NCBI GenBank assembly: GCA_001804165.1 | Contig: MHFL01000047.1 | Span: forward strand, 17,156 to 29,076 | Reading direction: 5' to 3' | DNA length: 11,921 nucleotides | Origin: Omnitrophica bacterium RIFCSPLOWO2_01_FULL_45_10 | Lineage (GTDB): Bacteria > Omnitrophota > Gorgyraeia > 2-01-FULL-45-10 | In this document: positions 8,101 to 11,921 of the stretch, in pieces | Layout of the letters: each line of letters begins with the position of its first letter | Position numbering within the stretch: position 1 is the stretch's first letter | Made by a program: the position numbers and the translations under genes | Notes under the pieces: generated by a model | Seen by the model: only the letters and a program-made list of their open reading frames with translations | Told to the model about the DNA's origin: nothing | The model's database searches: none

Positions 8101-11100
8101 CCCCTTGAGACTATTTTAGAGGATAAAGACGGAAATATTGTCACCAAGAAGAACTTTGAATACGATACCATAGGAAATCTCAAAAAAGAGATAAGTTTAA
8201 TATCTAATCCTATAACTCAAGAAGAGGTGTATGCCATAACTGAGTATGGATACGATGCCTATGGAAATATTTACTTCACAATAAATGATTTAGATAGGGC
8301 TTTAGATAGAGTTACTAGTATGATTGTATACGACTACACAAACTATACATATCCCATCGCGATTTTCGCTTATATAGGGGCAATGTTTTATATATATGAC
8401 CCGCGATTCGGCAAGGTAACGCAAGTAACTGACCCCAATGGCAATATCTCTACTACCGATTATGATTCATTTGGCAGAGTTACAAGAATCAAAAACGCCT
8501 ACGACCAGCTGATGGTAGAATATTCCTATCCTGACTTCAACACCAATGTAATAAGAAGAATGGACCTCGTTAAGACCGAATACATTGACGGGCTTTCCAG
8601 AAAATACAAGACCGTTTCTTCGGGTGAAGATGGTATATTACCGAGAGATGTGGCGACAGAGGCATTCTATAATGAGCGTGGATTAGTCGAGAAGGAGTCC
8701 CTCTCTCGCTATGTTGATGAAGACCCTGAGAAAATCTCTTATACGAGATACGAATACGACCTCCTTGGCCGGCTCAAAAAGAGTATCGATGATTTTCCGG
8801 GGGTTTCAAAAGATACTCAAGTTTTTATTGACTACCTTAGCCCCCTCTATGCTGAGACGATGGATGCTATGGGGCGCAGGCAGGGCGCGCGCAAAGACGT
8901 TTTTGGGAATACTGTGGAGGTAATAGAATTTTGTCAAGACGGTGTATATCATACTTATTATGAATATGATATCCAAAATAATCTCACTAAAGTCGTAGAC
9001 AGCCAAGACAATACAACCAGGCTTTTCTACGATACAGCAGGCCGCAAGGTCAGAATGATAGACCCTGATATGGGAGAATGGAGTTACGAATACGATTTGG
9101 TAGGCAATCTTAAAAAACAGAGTGATCCTAAAGGCCAGGTATTAGAGTTTGAGTATGATAGAGGTAACCGGCTAACTGCCAAGCGGGCTGGCGGCCAGAC
9201 AATCGTAACTTATTTTTATGATACCTATGATGATGAGGATCGTTCTCCAAAAGAGAATTGTTTTGGCCGCCTTTCCAAGGTCATCGACTCATCCGGTTCA
9301 ACCGAGTTCTTCTATGACAAAGTTGGAAAAGAGATTAAATCCATCAAGACCGTAGACGGAATTCCCTACGTGTTAGAACGCGGTTATGACGTCTTGGAAA
9401 GAATCACCACTCTTAAATATCCTGACGGAGAATTAGTTTCCTACACCTATGATACAAACTCTGGTTTGTTGAAGAAGATCGAAAGTCTCATCCCCGGCAA
9501 CGGTCCTTATACCTATATTCAGGATATACCCCATAATGCCTTTGGTCAGATAAAGTCCATTCAGTACGGTAATGGCGTTTCGACAGAATATTATTATGGC
9601 CAGGATTTGCGATTGAGCCAGATACTGACAGGGAATTCATCCTCAACTTTACAGGACTTAAACTACACCTTTGATAAGAATGGCAACATTATAACCTTAA
9701 CAGACAATCCAAGGTCCAACGTCCGCACATTTTTTTATGATGATTTAGACCGTTTGATTGAGGCAAGAAATATGCCAGACCCAAGGGGTGGATACACCAC
9801 TTTTAGTTTCCGCTATGATTCTATTGGCAATATGGTTTATAAATCCGATGTCGGCGTGATGAATTATGGCCAGAATGCCGGGCCGCATGCGCTCACTTCT
9901 TGCGGCGGATACACCTATCAATACGATGCCAATGGAAATATAATTTCCGGTAAGAATAAGATAATGGAATATGATATAGAAAACCGTCTGACCAAGGTAG
10001 ATGAATTGTCCAGCTCAACTGCTTTTGTCTACGATGGAGACGGAGGCAGGGTAAAACAAACTACTACCATAGGGGAGCAATCAGCCCAGACTTCTTACAT
10101 CGGTAATTTGTATGAAGTGCATTCCACAGATGGCAATCCACTAACTATATCAAAACATATCTTTGCCGGCACAAACCGTGTCTGCACTGTTACGAAGGAC
10201 GAAGGAAGAGGGACGACGGACGTAAGTTTTTATCACTCTGATCATTTAGGCTCAAGCAGCATTATTACTGACGCAAGCGGCAGCCAGGTTGAACACTATG
10301 AATACACCCCTTACGGCACTATAGCTGTTTCCGAAACCGTCTCTCGTCCATCTTTCCTCGTCCATCATAAGTTTACTGGAAAGGAATTAGATAACACTGG
10401 TTTATATTTTTACGGCGCCAGATATTACGACCCTGAGATTGGCAGATTCATCACTGCTGACCCTACTATTCAAAGGCCATACGACCCCCAGGATTTAAAC
10501 CGCTACTCCTATTGCAGAAATAATCCTATTAATTACACTGACCCATCAGGTCTAAGCTGGTGGAAGAAGGCCTGGAGGGCGATAAAAAAGCCGCTTCTGG
10601 CCGCGGTGATAGTTATAATAGCAGTTGCGGTCCCCTATATACTTGCAGGGACAAATGTGCTAGAGGCCTTCAGCATGACAGCAACTTTGGTTGCAGGAAG
10701 TTCCTCTGCCGCTTCGGCAGTAGTATTGGGTACTGGCGAAGGAAGGCAACTTATCGAAAGAGTCGGCAAAGAAGTTTTTGTCGATATATTAGGGATGAGC
10801 CCGAAGAGGGCATACAGATGGTCCAGTATTTTTATGAATATCATAACGAGCTTCGCCTTCGAATGGGCATTCGCTTCGCTTATCTCTAATCCTATTTCGG
10901 CAGAAAAATATGACCCTGCAAAACATACAAGAAGCGGAGGAAGCGTATCACCAAAAGGGCCTATTTATGGGCCAAGCCCATCAGAAAATACGCTATTTTC
11001 GCAGGACGAACTAATTTCCTTGGTTGACAAAACAGGAAAGCAGGTCGGAACGCTGGGAGTTGCAAGGGTGCCGGCGCTTGGTCTAGATGAAGGTTTGAGT

Positions 11101-11364
11101 TTTCTGGGAGTAAATCACACTGGCGCAAGCATGACGGCTCTTACCGGGAGCACAAAGTTGAGCCCCTTTACCTATTTAACTTATGGCGTTTGCCATACAG
11201 CCACAAATGTCTCTTTCCTTCAGGCAGGTTTCGGCTCTAATTTGATTACCCTTGGCTCAGGCGGTTGGACCACCTATGTAACTACAGCTATATATGGAAA
11301 TTATGGTGGTGGTTTAGCGAGGACTGCATTTACATCAGTTACTGCTTACAAAGATTACGAATAA
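5155..11364 (+). CDS. Giant secreted FG-GAP / TcdB-middle / RHS-repeat protein with unique C-terminal tip
   Basis: This protein has 2069 residues. A signal peptide (cleavage near ASA, residue 35) is followed by a short GGG...YRLGSGF motif region (50-97). Four Ig/cadherin-like domains lie at about 111-467. Six FG-GAP-type repeats begin at 484, 540, 591, 640, 689 and 740 (GDFNGDG-like, about 50 residues apart), consistent with a calcium-binding beta-propeller. A TcdB middle/N-terminal region follows (about 773-935, DLLTGIDNGIGGKTKISYGF and EFNGFRKIKV). About 18 YD repeats (942-1635) and an RHS core (1693-1800, with YFYGARYYDPEIGRF and ending in DPSGL at 1796-1800) follow. In Tc toxins and polymorphic RHS toxins this region forms a hollow shell enclosing the C-terminal effector. 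The 269-residue tail after DPSGL is unlike the core, with hydrophobic stretches near 1812-1855 and 1885-1905 and a Cys-His pair at 2013-2014. The Shine-Dalgarno is weak, and the gene starts 26 bases after the collar gene, so coupling is likely. Confidence 0.9.
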   Translation: MDSFWKRHNLIYRIISSFLIIDLLIPFGTRENASASSVKALSPSNQSICYTLTSSILSQGGGSRANFLYKIWRDVLSEPCIGRTQSTTYRLGSGFIPTIQFLAPLQIQNIPYQSWIVDSSKVDAFDLDDYFSSPDGYALSYTASGNSSININIDPNTHIVSFSQTSGWFGAEEVYFYAADTENNVTQSNKVTLQVENIEGPDKPTIVDIQVTPSPLKENDLVRMTIKSYDLDNDDISFSYSNFFSEARRWKEGDFWFSESTWQTDFNDHGNYNIRVTATDTSGLSDTRSVLVKVCNLNRPPVLEPILYITKNEGDLVIASPQATDADGDALTYYYFSPLDSSGRWLTDYDDAGVYSSEVVVSDGIDTVSQPLKIIVNNVNRAPQISLTLDKYTADHNESINIMLTASEPDGDAMTFSLKKDDQEFASGTIIDTYLTTTYFVPTGDHAISATVTDSFGLATTETKVVDVVDPHPGRNPKIRPMSGDFNADSLTDLGFYMYDDLANVETWEVCVSDKGVFRNAVVWLSSSGSSTREFELVGGDFNGDGIADIGMYKNTTGELKVALCSGSSFSALSTWLTISFATSSWQFTLGNFNADRWTDCAMYNTDTGEVKVALGQVSGFGAFTTWLTGFGTGYSALTGDFNGDGLTDFCLFKKSIGEFKVAFSNGSGFVNGTSWITGFATDKDIIISDFNDDGLTDIGYRDDSNYNWYYAISTGSAFVNKGLWLEAFGANLYEDTSTGDFNGDGITDAANFNRSRFIRGIDRWTVRLSSDRPADLLTGIDNGIGGKTKISYGFASMFENNLVPFPVYVASSISLIDTLPTNQPQEIYTQEFSYQGGYYDSQEQEFNGFRKIKVTDPITGNYSETYFHQGRPPEDGALKGQVEKIFAYDGNNRLISQVLNTYEVKKSNLDETRTLGFPALKEQNSTVWEENGLALTTRDKYTYDNIGNLIEEVNEGDISLTGDDKIVRTTLAKAYTLGFNSPLETILEDKDGNIVTKKNFEYDTIGNLKKEISLISNPITQEEVYAITEYGYDAYGNIYFTINDLDRALDRVTSMIVYDYTNYTYPIAIFAYIGAMFYIYDPRFGKVTQVTDPNGNISTTDYDSFGRVTRIKNAYDQLMVEYSYPDFNTNVIRRMDLVKTEYIDGLSRKYKTVSSGEDGILPRDVATEAFYNERGLVEKESLSRYVDEDPEKISYTRYEYDLLGRLKKSIDDFPGVSKDTQVFIDYLSPLYAETMDAMGRRQGARKDVFGNTVEVIEFCQDGVYHTYYEYDIQNNLTKVVDSQDNTTRLFYDTAGRKVRMIDPDMGEWSYEYDLVGNLKKQSDPKGQVLEFEYDRGNRLTAKRAGGQTIVTYFYDTYDDEDRSPKENCFGRLSKVIDSSGSTEFFYDKVGKEIKSIKTVDGIPYVLERGYDVLERITTLKYPDGELVSYTYDTNSGLLKKIESLIPGNGPYTYIQDIPHNAFGQIKSIQYGNGVSTEYYYGQDLRLSQILTGNSSSTLQDLNYTFDKNGNIITLTDNPRSNVRTFFYDDLDRLIEARNMPDPRGGYTTFSFRYDSIGNMVYKSDVGVMNYGQNAGPHALTSCGGYTYQYDANGNIISGKNKIMEYDIENRLTKVDELSSSTAFVYDGDGGRVKQTTTIGEQSAQTSYIGNLYEVHSTDGNPLTISKHIFAGTNRVCTVTKDEGRGTTDVSFYHSDHLGSSSIITDASGSQVEHYEYTPYGTIAVSETVSRPSFLVHHKFTGKELDNTGLYFYGARYYDPEIGRFITADPTIQRPYDPQDLNRYSYCRNNPINYTDPSGLSWWKKAWRAIKKPLLAAVIVIIAVAVPYILAGTNVLEAFSMTATLVAGSSSAASAVVLGTGEGRQLIERVGKEVFVDILGMSPKRAYRWSSIFMNIITSFAFEWAFASLISNPISAEKYDPAKHTRSGGSVSPKGPIYGPSPSENTLFSQDELISLVDKTGKQVGTLGVARVPALGLDEGLSFLGVNHTGASMTALTGSTKLSPFTYLTYGVCHTATNVSFLQAGFGSNLITLGSGGWTTYVTTAIYGNYGGGLARTAFTSVTAYKDYE
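9708..9728 (+). repeat. Short period-7 repeat in RHS-coding sequence
   Basis: TCCAAGG, TCCAACG and TCCGCAC follow one another with a period of seven bases. They encode NPRSNVR, between two YD repeats. The unit differs from the heptamers at 10192, so this may be chance. Confidence 0.3.
10192..10222 (+). repeat. Heptanucleotide tandem repeat (ACGAAGG type) in RHS-coding sequence
   Basis: ACGAAGG, ACGAAGG, AAGAGGG, ACGACGG and ACG run in succession, giving about 4.4 imperfect 7-base units. They encode TKDEGRGTTD just before the RHS core. The base composition is strongly purine-biased compared with the neighbourhood. A near-complement lies 130 bases downstream at 10344-10363. Confidence 0.6.
10344..10363 (-). 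repeat. Inverted partner of the heptamer repeat (TCGTCC type)
   Basis: TCGTCC occurs twice here, 14 bases (two heptamers) apart. The reverse complement of 10344-10363 matches 10197-10216 at 17 of 20 positions. It encodes RPSFLV, within what looks like an insertion between the RHS core's YTPYG and HKFTGKELD segments. Confidence 0.5.
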
Positions 11365-11489
11365 CTTAAAACGCCTCATTTGTTAATAGGGAGCAGTATA
11401 AATATTTTACATAGAAAATTTTTGGGGTTACCTAAACGAAGGATTTTTTACTTGTACTATTGTAAAACACAGCGAAGTGTAATAAAACG
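11365..11489. other. AT-rich non-coding stretch after the RHS gene
   Basis: I see no gene here on either strand, and in particular no small immunity-type gene directly after the RHS C-terminal tip. There is a weak 4-bp inverted repeat (ACAC/GTGT, 11467-11480). No convincing promoter is seen. Confidence 0.5.
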
Positions 11490-11525
11490 AAGGCGTTCTT
11501 GAAATAGAACGCCTTAAATTTTTTT
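11490..11525 (+). terminator. Intrinsic terminator after the RHS gene
   Basis: AAGGCGTTCT (11490-11499) and AGAACGCCTT (11506-11515) form a perfect 10-bp stem with a 6-base loop. AAATTTTTTT (11516-11525) follows. This is a strong rho-independent terminator and marks the end of the operon that includes the RHS gene. Confidence 0.9.
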
Positions 11526-11544
11526 AAGACGCGGGCGTCTTTTA
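11526..11544 (+). terminator. Second, smaller terminator-like hairpin
   Basis: AAGACG and CGTCTT pair around a CGGG loop (the stem could be 7 bp with a 2-base loop), followed by TTTTA. It directly abuts the stronger terminator, giving a possible tandem terminator before hcp. It could instead belong to the hcp leader. Confidence 0.5.
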
Positions 11545-11557
11545 TCTAACTTGGGAG

Positions 11558-11569
11558 AAAGGCGCCTTT
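11558..11569. promoter_or_regulatory. 12-bp palindrome upstream of hcp
   Basis: AAAGGCGCCTTT is a perfect palindrome ending 16 bases before the hcp start codon. Its position would suit an operator for a dimeric repressor, or a small hairpin near the ribosome binding site. I do not recognise it as a known FNR- or HcpR-type site. Confidence 0.35.
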
Positions 11570-11576
11570 AATCTTT

Positions 11577-11581
11577 GAGGG
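11577..11581 (+). promoter_or_regulatory. Shine-Dalgarno for hcp
   Basis: GAGGG ends 4 bases before the ATG at 11586. The next in-frame ATG (11601) is 19 bases from this site, so the first one is favoured. Confidence 0.6.
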
Positions 11582-11585
11582 TTGT

Positions 11586-11921
11586 ATGGAAAAAGAGAAG
11601 ATGTTTTGTTATCAATGTTCGCAGGCTGCAAAGGGGATAGGTTGCGAGGCTCAAGGCGTATGCGGCAAAAACTCCACGCTTGCACGGCTCCAAGACAACC
11701 TGATCTACTCGATACAAGGGATGTCAGGATACTTATATCGAGCAAGACGACTTGGATTTGCCCCGCCTTTGCCTGAGATAGACGACTTCGTAAGCCGCGC
11801 TTTCTACTCCATGTTTACGAACGTAAACTTTGATCCGGAAAGTTATCTGGAGTTGGCTATTGAATCCGGAAAGATGAACCTCAAGGGGATGAAACTTCTA
11901 AAAGTGGCTTATATTGAAAAA
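11586..11921 (+). CDS. hcp: Hybrid-cluster protein / hydroxylamine reductase, N-terminal part (3' partial)
   Basis: The visible 112 residues match the start of hybrid-cluster proteins, iron-sulfur enzymes that reduce hydroxylamine in vitro and are tied to nitric oxide and nitrosative-stress defence. The N-terminal cysteines C8, C11, C20 and C26 have the spacing CX2C-X8-C-X5-C. This is the pattern of the class found in strict anaerobes such as Desulfovibrio, which binds a [4Fe-4S] cluster; the enterobacterial class has wider spacing. The following LQDNLIYSIQGMSGY and the FYSMFTNVNFD segment also fit the family. The residues that bind the hybrid cluster itself lie beyond the window. The gene is separated from the RHS gene by terminators and is probably its own transcription unit. 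Confidence 0.92.
   Translation, partial: MEKEKMFCYQCSQAAKGIGCEAQGVCGKNSTLARLQDNLIYSIQGMSGYLYRARRLGFAPPLPEIDDFVSRAFYSMFTNVNFDPESYLELAIESGKMNLKGMKLLKVAYIEK

Noticed and set aside
10560..10889. 109-codon open frame overlapping the RHS tip in another + frame, considered as a nested toxin or immunity gene
   Set aside because: Cys/Arg-rich low-quality translation with no Shine-Dalgarno or domain; it fully overlaps the well-supported long frame.
1..11921. CRISPR array, tRNA, rRNA, insertion sequence or attachment site
   Set aside because: No spaced direct repeats, cloverleaf-like sequence, rRNA-like sequence, transposase frame or terminal inverted repeats were seen.

Overview
The window reads as a chromosomal segment of an uncultured, probably anaerobic bacterium. 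Two ordinary metabolic genes, each cut by a window edge, flank a cell-surface/secreted locus of about 10 kb. The secreted proteins combine an NBR1-type Ig-like domain, a 'YQGRLTD' module, a phage collar domain, SpvB, FG-GAP repeats and RHS repeats. This mix is reminiscent of Candidatus Omnitrophota or related PVC-type genomes. That placement is an impression from protein style, not a proven assignment. A hybrid-cluster protein of the anaerobe-type cysteine spacing fits an anaerobe.

Layout, all on the + strand. (1) 1-897 is the C-terminal synthetase domain of a glutamine-dependent NAD+ synthetase (nadE), followed by an 18-bp palindrome and a strong intrinsic terminator. (2) 999-1535 is a small sigma-70-family factor whose start lies only a few bases past that terminator. 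(3) 1536-1674 is a 139-base leader with an inverted repeat and a Shine-Dalgarno. (4) 1675-4218 is a secreted SpvB-domain protein with five N-terminal beta-rich modules; its signal-peptide codons contain a terminator-like hairpin that also pairs an internal GGAGGT with ACCTCC. (5) 4241-5128 is a secreted phage-tail-collar protein. (6) 5155-11364 is a 2069-residue secreted protein with Ig-like domains, six FG-GAP repeats, a TcdB middle/N-terminal region, about 18 YD repeats, an RHS core and a 269-residue unique tip. (7) 11365-11585 is non-coding with one or two terminators and a small palindrome. (8) 11586 to the window end is the start of hcp.

How the genes may work together: genes 4-6 are spaced 22 and 26 bases apart and look like one operon. 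In insecticidal toxin-complex B/C proteins (TcdB/TccC type) the order is SpvB, then an FG-GAP propeller, then the TcdB middle region, then the RHS cocoon, in one or two chains. Here the SpvB part ends where the FG-GAP part would normally begin, and the FG-GAP to RHS part resumes in a separate exported protein, with a collar/fibre-tip-like protein between them. I infer a three-component, Sec-exported relative of the Tc B/C cocoon. The upstream sigma factor could control it, but no direct evidence for that is visible. The tip after the conserved DPSGL motif has hydrophobic segments and a Cys-His-containing C-terminus. It is a candidate effector, with no obvious immunity gene beside it.
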